A stretch of DNA of 28,652 bases from a virus, in IMG/VR virus record IMGVR_UViG_3300025141_000550, positions 1-28,652 of that record. One strand, written 5' to 3'. Below are positions 21,213 through 28,652 of the stretch, in pieces. The notes below the pieces were generated by a model. It worked only from the letters and a program-made list of their open reading frames with translations. It was not told where the DNA came from and made no database searches. Each line of letters opens with the position of its first letter. The first letter of the stretch is position 1. A program made the translations under genes and the position numbers.

Positions 21213-22940
21213 ATGGCTGAAAAAATTGGCGATGCAATACTTGAGTTAAAAACAGACTCAAAGAAATTTGACAGGGGCATCAAGAAGGCTGGCAAACAAA
21301 CCCAGAAACTCGAAAAGAAGATGAAAAGAGCTGGGCTGGCTGCACAGATGTTAAAGTCAAGGATGATGCAGATAGGTGCTGCTCTCATCGCTGGCTATGC
21401 ACTCACAAAGGCAATAAAAGGTGTCACTGACTTGGGTGATAAGATAGCTAAGATGTCAGCGAGGACCGGTGTGGCTACTGAAACTCTATCGGCATTCAGA
21501 CTTGTTATGAATTTAGGAGGTGCAAGCATTGACTCCTTTGCTAAAGGCATGAAAACAGTGTCTAAAATGATGTTTGATATAAAGGGGGGTGCTGGGGCAG
21601 AGGCTAAAAAGGCATTTGATGATATAGATGTGAGCATTAAAAACCTTGATGGCTCTCTGCGTGACCCACTTGCTGTCTTTTATGATATCTCTGATGCCTT
21701 TGCTAAGATGGAAGATGGTGCAAGAAAGTCAGCAGTCGCACAGACCGTATTGGGAAGGGCTGGAATTGATTTAATACCAACCATCAATCAGGGTTCTGAT
21801 GCTATAAAAAAACAAGTAGAGCTTGCAGAAAAGATGGGCTATACATTCAGTAAGCTTGAAGGGCAGCAGATGGAGGAGTTCACCGATGCGATTGAGAAGA
21901 TGGAGACATCTTTTAAATCTCTCTGGGAGAATGCGGTCATTAAGTTGACACCATCGCTGACTAAGATGGCTGATGCTATTACAGATATTGTAACTGGTGC
22001 AAAGGCTATGAATGCCGAGATGATAAAGGCAGATGAGGTTAGTGGTGCTATGGCAATTCACGCTACTAGGGGTGGAAAGTTTGCATGGGAAGTTGAAGGA
22101 ACTCCAGCGTATGAAAGATTACAGGCACAGAAAAAAATTAAAGAGCTAGAGGGTTATCTTGCATTCGTGCAAGAGGGTCGCAGATATGGCGGTGAGTCAA
22201 TGAAGGGTCTTTCTTTACCAGAGACAGGGGGTTTTATTCCAGAACAGGCTGGAGAAAAAATTAAAGCTATCAGTGGAGAACTGGAGCAACTTGGTGTGGT
22301 CTATGGTAACACCTTTAGTGAGATGGAGGATAAAGGGGTCTCAACTTTTGAGCGAGTCCAGAATGCAGTTGAGGGTTGGGCGAGTGGGTTCTCAGGCACT
22401 TTAAACGATATGTTATGGGGTGCAGAGACAACATTCACAGGGATACTTCAGTCATTCGGCAAGATGATAACACAAATGATTATCCAGACACAGATTATTG
22501 AACCTTTGATATCTAATATGTTTAAAGGTGGGAGTCTATTTGGCATTGGTAAAGTAGACCAAGCGACTGTAGGTATGATGTCACCGCTTGATATGTCAGG
22601 GGGGTGGGATAGTTCTTGGGATAGCGGTTTCACATACGGAAGTAACGCAAAAGGGGGGATTGTTAATAAGCCAACTTTCTCCATGCTTGCCGAGCGTGAG
22701 CCTGAGATTGTAGCACCTCTAAGCCAGCTCGCAGGGATGGGGGGGAGTAATGTTGAGGTCAATATTATTGGCGCACCAGAAGGAACTAAGACGGAGGAGA
22801 GTACTACGTCTGGAGGCATGAGAAAAATTGACGTTATCCTAGACGAGAAGATGGCAAATAATATACGCTCAGGCAGTAAGACATTCACTGCGATGACAAA
22901 AGCCTTTTCAAATTTGAGTCCACAATTAGCAGGGAGATAA
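21213..22940 (+). CDS. Tail tape measure protein
   Basis: The 575 aa begin with a coiled-coil N-terminus (AILELKTDSKKFDRGIKKAG, QTQKLEKKMKRAGLAAQML). A hydrophobic helix follows at about 50-75 (MQIGAALIAGYALTKAIKGV), then long helical repeats (AKMSARTGVATETLSAF, DAIEKMETSFKSLWENAVIK). The GGIVNKPTFSMLAEREPEIV segment near the C-terminus is a known end-block of lambda-type tape measures. It sets tail length during assembly and is ejected ahead of DNA. At about 0.15 nm per residue it predicts a tail near 85 nm, shorter than lambda's. It sits directly after the chaperone pair. Confidence 0.92.
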   Translation: MAEKIGDAILELKTDSKKFDRGIKKAGKQTQKLEKKMKRAGLAAQMLKSRMMQIGAALIAGYALTKAIKGVTDLGDKIAKMSARTGVATETLSAFRLVMNLGGASIDSFAKGMKTVSKMMFDIKGGAGAEAKKAFDDIDVSIKNLDGSLRDPLAVFYDISDAFAKMEDGARKSAVAQTVLGRAGIDLIPTINQGSDAIKKQVELAEKMGYTFSKLEGQQMEEFTDAIEKMETSFKSLWENAVIKLTPSLTKMADAITDIVTGAKAMNAEMIKADEVSGAMAIHATRGGKFAWEVEGTPAYERLQAQKKIKELEGYLAFVQEGRRYGGESMKGLSLPETGGFIPEQAGEKIKAISGELEQLGVVYGNTFSEMEDKGVSTFERVQNAVEGWASGFSGTLNDMLWGAETTFTGILQSFGKMITQMIIQTQIIEPLISNMFKGGSLFGIGKVDQATVGMMSPLDMSGGWDSSWDSGFTYGSNAKGGIVNKPTFSMLAEREPEIVAPLSQLAGMGGSNVEVNIIGAPEGTKTEESTTSGGMRKIDVILDEKMANNIRSGSKTFTAMTKAFSNLSPQLAGR

Positions 22941-22946
22941 TATAAA

Positions 22947-23297
22947 ATGCCTGAGACATATCCAGCGAGTTTACCGCAGAAACATTTTAGAGGTGTTACA
23001 GAGGAGAGGCAGACAGCCACTCTCAGGTCGCAGATGGACACTGGCGCACCTAAAGTGAGGAAACAATTCACAGCAGCTGTAAGGAATATTGATATCCCTA
23101 TGGTATTTACGGCAGCGCAGAGAGCAACTTTTGACACTTTTTTTATCACAACATTGAATGAAGGGGCAAGCTCTTTTACATGGGTTGACCCTGTTGATGA
23201 CAGCACTAATATTACATATAGATTTAAAAAACCACCGAAGATGACAAAGGTAGCTGGAGAATGGAAGTGTGTTTTCAATCTTGAGGTACTACCATAA
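22947..23297 (+). CDS. Minor tail protein (lambda M-like position)
   Basis: 116 aa: MPETYPASLPQKHFRGVTEE, RQTATLRSQMDTGAPKVRKQ, TAAQRATFDTFFITTLNEGA and SFTWVDPVDDSTNITYRF, with an all-beta ending FNLEVLP. It has the short length and location of lambda gpM, which joins the tape-measure tip to the rest of the tail-tip complex. I recognise the general DUF-type phage tail pattern ('P..LPQ....G......D..R.S.MD.G..KVR...') rather than a named family. The 3' end overlaps the DUF1833 start by one base. Confidence 0.75.
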   Translation: MPETYPASLPQKHFRGVTEERQTATLRSQMDTGAPKVRKQFTAAVRNIDIPMVFTAAQRATFDTFFITTLNEGASSFTWVDPVDDSTNITYRFKKPPKMTKVAGEWKCVFNLEVLP

Positions 23298-23767
23298 TGG
23301 CAATAACTAATTCATTTAAGGAGGCAGCGTATTTACAGGAGACAGATGACGTTTTTCTTGTGTTGCTCACCATCACCCATGATGATATCACTCCCATCAG
23401 GGTTGTTAATAATAATGAAAATATCACAAGTGATGGTAATTTATTTGTCGCATATCCATTTGAAATAACTCTCCCAGACTCAACTGGAGACGGCACACCA
23501 TCAGCGCAGTTAGTGATTGACAACGTATCAAGGGAGATTGCTGAGAGTATAAGAAATATATCAACAGCACCGAAGGTCACAATTTCAGTAATAAGAGCAG
23601 CAGACCCAGACACGATTGAGATAACATTTGCGCCTTTTACATTAAGAAATGTCAAATGGGATATGACGAAAGTCTCAGGCGATTTATCAATGGAGGATAT
23701 TGCTCTTGAGCCTTTCCCGATTGGTCAATTTTCACCAGCACAATTTCAAGGATTATTTGCAATATGA
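23297..23767 (+). CDS. DUF1833 minor tail protein (lambda L-like position)
   Basis: 156 aa. FKEAAYLQETDDVFLVLLTI, HDDITPIRVVNNNENITSDG, YPFEITLPDSTGDGTPSAQL and IDNVSREIAESIRNISTAPK are the landmarks of DUF1833 phage proteins found just before an NlpC/P60 peptidase in siphovirus tail tips. It ends with QFSPAQFQGLF, also typical. It would form part of the tail-tip ring between the tube and TipJ. The start overlaps the previous stop and the stop overlaps the peptidase start (4 nt). Confidence 0.85.
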   Translation: MAITNSFKEAAYLQETDDVFLVLLTITHDDITPIRVVNNNENITSDGNLFVAYPFEITLPDSTGDGTPSAQLVIDNVSREIAESIRNISTAPKVTISVIRAADPDTIEITFAPFTLRNVKWDMTKVSGDLSMEDIALEPFPIGQFSPAQFQGLFAI

Positions 23768-24156
23768 ATATCAATGAATTTTGTCGGAAAGCGGTGGGAG
23801 TACCTTTTAAGCCTCATGGCAGAACGTGGGAGAGTTGGGATTGTTGGGGTTTAATTTGTGTAGCATATTATGAATTATTTGACATTGAGTTACCATCATA
23901 CACAGACGATTACACAAGCACAAAAGACAGGGAGTTACTGGCAGAGCTTTATTTAAAAGGTCGGGAGTTGTCTTGGCATAAAGTTGATAAACCTGAGATG
24001 GGCGATATCGCTTTTCTTTATATGTATGGAAGGATGTGTCATGTCGGGCTGGTTGTAACTGATGAAAAAATACTTCACGTTGAACATGGAATTAATACTT
24101 GCCTACAAAGAATGAAAGATTTTAGGGTCGAGGGGATATATAGATATGGTTGCTAA
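23764..24156 (+). CDS. NlpC/P60 tail-tip peptidase (lambda K-like)
   Basis: 130 aa with the catalytic cysteine C27 in ESWDCWGLICVAYYE and a histidine in MCHVGLVV (H93). A second conserved region, LHVEHGINT (H105/H108), follows. This gives the Cys-His core of NlpC/P60 peptidases, which cut peptide bonds in peptidoglycan during DNA entry. Lambda K has an extra metal-dependent JAB/Mov34 domain that is absent here. It is a bacterial-wall-cutting tail protein, not the lysis endolysin. It overlaps both neighbours (4 nt and 11 nt). Confidence 0.88.
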   Translation: MNINEFCRKAVGVPFKPHGRTWESWDCWGLICVAYYELFDIELPSYTDDYTSTKDRELLAELYLKGRELSWHKVDKPEMGDIAFLYMYGRMCHVGLVVTDEKILHVEHGINTCLQRMKDFRVEGIYRYGC

Positions 24157-27100
24157 AAATGAACTGGTCAAATCAGAAGGGATAAGAGTTGTGGCTGCTC
24201 CACACCCATTTAAGGTACAGAGGGTGGACATGGTTGTGGCTGATAATAACTCTCTTGGCGATATACTTGCACTGGCTCAGCCTGATACAGTTTTACGCAG
24301 ACACGCTCACATAGTCCTAAATGATAAAATAATACCGAGAAGTGAGTGGGAGGCTGTATATCCAAAAATGAATGACCTTGTCACTATCAGGGTTGTGCCT
24401 ATGGGTGGTGGAGGTGGTGGTAAGAATCCTCTAAGAACTATTATGACAGTGGCGATTATAGCAGCGGCTTTTATTGCTCCGTATGCCATTAATGCTTATC
24501 TCGGAACGCTTGGAACTATTGGAGGTATGACATCAGCGTCAGGCTTTGCCTTAACAGCATTCGGAACGGCAGTTGTTAAAGGTGCAGTAATGGGTATAGG
24601 TATGTTAGCGATGAACGCTCTAGCACCGCCAAAGACACCATCTGCACCAAGCATGGGTATGCTATCGGGTACATCAGGGCTGAGAGATTCACCCACATTA
24701 TTTATAGAAGGTGCTAAAAACAGACCGAACCCATTTGGAATTATACCTGTTGTTCTTGGTGTTCACAAAAGTGTGCCTCCTCTGGGCGCTGGCACTTACA
24801 CCGAGATTGTAGGCGATGACCAGCACTTAAGAATGCTGCTTGTCTTTGGATATGGCAGACTAAAGGTAGAAGATATTAAAATAGGTAATACACCCATCGG
24901 TGAATTTGATGACATTGAATATGAGGTTATGGAGGGTGTGAGTGGAGACCCTGACATCACTATCTTTCCTGATACAGTTGGGCAGGAGGACTTTTCTGCT
25001 CTTTTAAAACAGGAAGACGATTGGACAACAAGAACCTCTGGACTGGATGCCGATGAGTTAATTGTTGACGTTGTGTTTCCGAGAGGTTTGGTTAATTTTA
25101 ATGATAATGGCGACAGGGAGAACAGAACAGTTAACCTTGAGATGCAGTACAGGGAGACAGATACGGCTGGCGATTGGTTAAATCCTAATTTATCGGTCAG
25201 TAATTCAAAGTTGAATGCAGTCACGACTTTGGTTGAGTCTGGTTATCAAACCACAGGAACAAGGAGGGTTCATAAGCCACACCATAGGCGAGGGTATAAA
25301 TGGGTGTGGGAAGAATATGACTATACGGCATGGACAAAGGTACATGATGCCATTACAGACACAACCTCCACTCAGGTAATTACAAGCGGATTAAATGCAC
25401 TACCAGAGCCGTCTACAATTAGAGCCACCTCTGGAGGTTTAGTTGCGGAGATAGATGCAGTCCAAGTAATCGTGGAAGGTACAGACACAAGTGATGTTTT
25501 CCAGACAGAAACTCTCCCAGCGTTTACAGCAGGGTCAGCCACGTCGGTCACAGGCTCAAAAGTATTTAAGACAATTACAAAAATAACTGCTCCCTCTCAT
25601 GGTGGTAGTTATCTCTCACTCACAATGACAGACAACTCATCAAGTGCGGTGAGATATGGCTACCAGTGGAAAACACCATCAAGGGGTCAATATGATATCA
25701 GGCTAAGAAGAACAACGGCAGACACAGACTCGTCAAGGATATTTGATTTGATGCACTGGTCGGCAACCAAGACAGTGACAGACGAAGAACCTATTGACTT
25801 TCCATTTCCACTTGCAAAGATGGCTTTAAAAGTCAGGGCAACAAATCAACTATCGGGAATTATAGATAATCTGAGTGCAAAGGTGAGCAGTTATATGCTT
25901 GATTGGAATGGCTCTACATGGGTAGAGGGAGTATCAAGTAACCCAGCGTCAATCTTTAGACATGTACTACAAAGTGACGCAATGGCATCGCCACTGGCTG
26001 ACAGTAGGATTGACCTATCATCTCTCCAGACATGGCACACTCACTGTGCAAGTGAGGGGTATGAGTTTAATATGGTCAGGGATTTTCAGAGTAGTGTCTG
26101 GGAGTTGTTATCAGATATTTCTATTGCAGGTCGAGCCACACCAGTGCAGATAGACGGCAAATGGGGAGTGGCTATTGATAAGGAACAAACCATTCCTGTG
26201 CAGCATTTTACACCTAGAAATTCATCCAATTTTGAGGCAGAGAAAGACTTTGTTGATGTGCCTCACGCACTCAGAATGCGATTTGCAAATAAGGATACTG
26301 ACTACAAACAAGATGAACGCATAGTCTACGATGATGGATATGACGCAGGGAGCGCAACCGTATTTGAACAGCTAGACTCCATCGGGATGACAGACGCAGA
26401 CCATATCTGGAAACATGGCAGATTCAATCTTGCTCAAATGCGTTTAAGGCCTGAGCGGTGGACACTCAATGTGGACTTTGAATATCTGGTAGCAAGACGT
26501 GGAGACCTTGTACTCGTCACTCACGATGTACTACTGGTAGGGTTAAAGGCTGGAAGGATAACGGCAGTCCAAGTTGACGGCTCTGGAGATTGCACAGGGG
26601 TGACAGTTGACGAGACACTTACGATGGAGAGTGGTAAGAGTTACGGCTTGAGTATCAGGACAAGAGATAATGCAGGGCTAACAAGAGGGATAACGCTTGA
26701 CGTAGGAGACCAGACAACTGTCGTTTTTGACTCGGTAATTGATTCGGCTGATATACCAGTGGTGGGTGATATTTTTGGATTCGGCTTGGCGGACTCAGAG
26801 ACTATAAAAGGTTTGTTGTTGACCGTTGAGCCTCTGGGAGACCTACAGGCAAGGCTGACAATCGTTCCATACTCTGACGGTATTTATACAGCAGACACGA
26901 CAACCCTCCCTGATTTTGACTCTAAGGTAACTCCACAAGCCTTAATCCCAGAAGTGACTGTTCTTGAAACAAGGACAGATGAGAGTGTTTTAAAACTGGG
27001 TGCTGGCAATACTCTTATACCAAGAATTGCGATTTCTTACGGAACAATAAATGGATTTCCTGACGCAGTCGTAGAGGCACAGATAAGGGTGACAGGGAGC

Positions 27101-28108
27101 GAACAGGATTTTAAACCAGTTGTATTGTCATCACAGACTGACAGTGAGATAATAATTGAGGATGTGGAGAATCGTGGCACATATGATATTAGATTACATT
27201 GGGTTGATAAGGCGAGATTGCGACCCACAGGAGATTGGTCGTACAGTAATGCAATTTATGTTATAGGACAGACAAGCGCACCAAGCCCTTTGAGCAATTT
27301 AAATATAAATACATTTGGTGCGTCAGTATTATTAAGGTGGGATGCACTGGAAGATTTAGATGTAAGATTTGGCGGTTCTGTAAAATTCAGACATAGCAAG
27401 GAGACTACGACTGCTGATGCCTCATGGGGGGAGTCGGTAGGTATTGGTGAGGCAAGTAAGGGAACTGACCTGAGCGCGTTACTGCCTTTAAAGGTTGGCA
27501 CATATTTAGCAAAAGTATTTGATAAAGGACAGAGAGCGAGTACGGTTGTCAAGGTGTCCACAAAGCAAGCCAGTGTATTGTCCTTTGCGAATGTGGACAC
27601 TGTAACGGAGAGTACCACATACACTGGCACTCACACCAATACAATAGCTGTTGATAGTATTTTGAAACTGGCATCGGCTGGATTATTTGATGATATAACC
27701 TCTCTTGACACTGTTAGCAGTGTTGATTATTACGGTGGAAGTGAGCCAACAGGAACTTATGACTTTGCAACTGGTTTTGATTTTGGGTCAGTAGAGAAGA
27801 TTAGAATCACAACGGATATCGGTGTTACCGTTTTTAATCCACTTGATAATCTCGATGACAGAACAAGTAGTATTGACGTATGGGAGGACTTTGACGGCAC
27901 TGATTCAACCTCTTGTGATGCGAGGGTGCAGGAGAGGCACACGGATGATGACACGAGCGGAACTCCCACATGGACTGATTGGCAAAATATAGAAAGTGCT
28001 GAGTTTGAGGCAAGGGGTTTTGATTTTAGAGTTAATTTAACATCTGATGACAATGCTTTTAATATAAAAGTAGATACGTTAGTTATCGAGGCAGAGGAGG
28101 TTGTATAA
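24146..28108 (+). CDS. TipJ-like host-specificity protein with N-terminal lambda I-like domain
   Basis: The 1320 aa start at ATG 24146 after GAGGGG. Residues 1-90 (ubiquitin-like, ending in the glycine run 87-92) and two hydrophobic stretches (about 98-118 and 133-160) look like lambda tail protein I fused to the J core. The next part, GAKNRPNPFGIIPVVLGVHK and LRMLLVFGYGRLKVEDIKIG, begins the TipJ family ring. Beta-rich and fibronectin-like segments follow to the C-terminus (SAPSPLSNLNINTFGASVLL). It forms the central tail tip and contacts the host receptor. A separate gene for I is absent, which supports the fusion. The C-terminal third, probably the receptor part, is the least recognisable. 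Confidence 0.88.
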   Translation: MVAKNELVKSEGIRVVAAPHPFKVQRVDMVVADNNSLGDILALAQPDTVLRRHAHIVLNDKIIPRSEWEAVYPKMNDLVTIRVVPMGGGGGGKNPLRTIMTVAIIAAAFIAPYAINAYLGTLGTIGGMTSASGFALTAFGTAVVKGAVMGIGMLAMNALAPPKTPSAPSMGMLSGTSGLRDSPTLFIEGAKNRPNPFGIIPVVLGVHKSVPPLGAGTYTEIVGDDQHLRMLLVFGYGRLKVEDIKIGNTPIGEFDDIEYEVMEGVSGDPDITIFPDTVGQEDFSALLKQEDDWTTRTSGLDADELIVDVVFPRGLVNFNDNGDRENRTVNLEMQYRETDTAGDWLNPNLSVSNSKLNAVTTLVESGYQTTGTRRVHKPHHRRGYKWVWEEYDYTAWTKVHDAITDTTSTQVITSGLNALPEPSTIRATSGGLVAEIDAVQVIVEGTDTSDVFQTETLPAFTAGSATSVTGSKVFKTITKITAPSHGGSYLSLTMTDNSSSAVRYGYQWKTPSRGQYDIRLRRTTADTDSSRIFDLMHWSATKTVTDEEPIDFPFPLAKMALKVRATNQLSGIIDNLSAKVSSYMLDWNGSTWVEGVSSNPASIFRHVLQSDAMASPLADSRIDLSSLQTWHTHCASEGYEFNMVRDFQSSVWELLSDISIAGRATPVQIDGKWGVAIDKEQTIPVQHFTPRNSSNFEAEKDFVDVPHALRMRFANKDTDYKQDERIVYDDGYDAGSATVFEQLDSIGMTDADHIWKHGRFNLAQMRLRPERWTLNVDFEYLVARRGDLVLVTHDVLLVGLKAGRITAVQVDGSGDCTGVTVDETLTMESGKSYGLSIRTRDNAGLTRGITLDVGDQTTVVFDSVIDSADIPVVGDIFGFGLADSETIKGLLLTVEPLGDLQARLTIVPYSDGIYTADTTTLPDFDSKVTPQALIPEVTVLETRTDESVLKLGAGNTLIPRIAISYGTINGFPDAVVEAQIRVTGSEQDFKPVVLSSQTDSEIIIEDVENRGTYDIRLHWVDKARLRPTGDWSYSNAIYVIGQTSAPSPLSNLNINTFGASVLLRWDALEDLDVRFGGSVKFRHSKETTTADASWGESVGIGEASKGTDLSALLPLKVGTYLAKVFDKGQRASTVVKVSTKQASVLSFANVDTVTESTTYTGTHTNTIAVDSILKLASAGLFDDITSLDTVSSVDYYGGSEPTGTYDFATGFDFGSVEKIRITTDIGVTVFNPLDNLDDRTSSIDVWEDFDGTDSTSCDARVQERHTDDDTSGTPTWTDWQNIESAEFEARGFDFRVNLTSDDNAFNIKVDTLVIEAEEVV

Positions 28109-28477
28109 ATGAAAATAGCAATTTTAGATAAGAATAAAGTGTTGATAGGGTTTTCTGCAATTAACTCTAAAGGATACGATGAGAGTGGAAACTCAGTAGA
28201 AGGACAAGTTAAAGTTCCTGACGATTGTGATTTAGCTTTAAACAAATATAGATGGACAGGAAGTACCTTTATGCCACTCGGATTTGGTCATGGTAGGCCA
28301 TCTCCGAAGCCTGAAGGAGTAGACAAGGACAATGTGTTTTATTTACTTATGAAAGCACTTGTTAATGATAAGCCTATACCATCCGAGTGCAAGGAGTGGG
28401 TCAGGTGGTATGAGCAGTCCATTAAAAGAAAGATAAACGATGAATTAAAATTAGGAGGAAAGCAAAATGCAACATGA
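28109..28477 (+). CDS. Tail-tip associated small protein, unknown (122 aa)
   Basis: It follows TipJ with no gap (previous stop ends at 28108). The protein starts MKIAILDKNKVLIGFSAINS and has a central beta part (VKVPDDCDLALNKYRWTGST, FMPLG) and a helical end (SECKEWVRWYEQSIKRKIND). A tail-fibre attachment or chaperone role would suit the place between TipJ and the fibre gene, but the family is not recognised. Its last 11 nt overlap the fibre start, and AGGAGG near its end serves as that gene's ribosome site. Confidence 0.65.
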   Translation: MKIAILDKNKVLIGFSAINSKGYDESGNSVEGQVKVPDDCDLALNKYRWTGSTFMPLGFGHGRPSPKPEGVDKDNVFYLLMKALVNDKPIPSECKEWVRWYEQSIKRKINDELKLGGKQNAT

Positions 28478-28652
28478 CTATAACATAGCTAACAGTGACG
28501 GAGCTACGGTCAGAGCAGATATCAACTCTGCTCTCCAATCACTTGCAGAGTGCAGTAGTGGTGCAACAGCACCCTCAACCACTTTTGCATATCAATGGTG
28601 GGCTGATACAGGAAATGATTTACTAAAACAGAGGAACGCTGCCAACTCAGGA
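28467..28652 (+). CDS. Tail fibre protein, N-terminal part (cut by window edge)
   Basis: The 62 visible codons begin MQHDYNIANSDGATVRADIN and go on SGATAPSTTFAYQWWADTGN. This is a very common N-terminal anchor of phage tail fibres and related host-binding proteins ('HDYNIAN..G...R.D.N.AL', 'WWAD...'). The rest, including the receptor-binding tip, is outside the window. AGGAGG (28453-28458) lies 8 nt before the ATG. It overlaps the 122-aa gene by 11 nt, so it belongs to the same late operon. Confidence 0.85.
   Translation, partial: MQHDYNIANSDGATVRADINSALQSLAECSSGATAPSTTFAYQWWADTGNDLLKQRNAANSG

Noticed and set aside
22448-23278. 276-aa minus-strand open frame opposite the tape measure end
   Set aside because: It lies antisense to two well-supported genes and has Ser/Leu/Ile-rich shadow composition. 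It has no domain and no ribosome site.
23764-24156. Lysis endolysin
   Set aside because: The peptidase has an NlpC/P60 core but sits between DUF1833 and TipJ, the lambda K position, so a tail-tip role is far more likely.
1-28652. tRNA, rRNA or insertion sequence
   Set aside because: I saw no cloverleaf pattern with a CCA end, no rRNA stretch and no transposase motif on either strand. A covariance-model search would be needed to exclude a divergent tRNA.

Overview
The window is most of a temperate, tailed double-stranded DNA phage (prophage or free phage), and no host gene is visible. It runs from the 5' part of an integrase at the left edge to the start of a tail-fibre gene at the right edge. 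The structural genes are an HK97-type head (portal, MuF/gp7-like protein, prohead protease, coiled-coil major capsid protein) and a lambda-like long flexible tail (frameshifted assembly chaperone, tape measure, DUF1833, NlpC/P60, TipJ), so a siphovirus morphology is expected. The base composition is moderately AT-rich, AGA/AGG arginine codons are common, and ribosome sites are GGAG-type. The lambda M-L-K-I-J style tail tip points to a Gram-negative host. The species cannot be named from the sequence.

Layout. (1) 1-560, minus strand: integrase N-terminus and an XRE-type regulator that overlap and form a lysogeny unit. (2) 667-3507, plus strand: tightly packed small early genes, including unknowns, an HTH protein, a one-helix membrane protein, a glutaredoxin-like protein, zinc-ribbon proteins and a PD-(D/E)XK nuclease-like protein. 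A nested hairpin lies at 2242-2312. (3) 3497-9483: DNA replication and recombination, with a RusA resolvase, an SNF2-type helicase, a DUF2800 Cas4/RecB-like nuclease, a DUF2815 single-strand binding protein and a large VirE_N/PriCT/DUF3987 primase-helicase protein. (4) 9481-9856: non-coding, with hairpins and ten copies of GGTGACA in both orientations, my best candidate for the replication origin. It is followed by a small two-helix membrane protein and a 39-bp tandem repeat. (5) 10076-10657: non-coding leader with an extended -10 promoter and two copies of a palindrome, ahead of a ParB-fused DNA methyltransferase. (6) 11919-20516: terminase, portal, head maturation, capsid, connectors and tail tube. 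(7) 20518-28652: tail chaperones (with a -1 frameshift), tape measure, tail tip and the start of the tail fibre.

How it fits together. The early genes make the replication machinery that would act at the iteron cluster just downstream of the primase-helicase gene. Almost every gene from 10658 onward overlaps or abuts its neighbour, so one long late transcript starting near 10440 is likely. A strong hairpin terminator directly after the major capsid gene probably trims transcription so that capsid protein exceeds connector and tail proteins. The most unusual features are regulatory: a palindrome covering the ribosome site and start of the primase-helicase, a palindrome between a Shine-Dalgarno sequence and the methyltransferase start, a second copy of that palindrome beside the late promoter, the two-orientation iteron cluster, and the nested hairpin in the early region.
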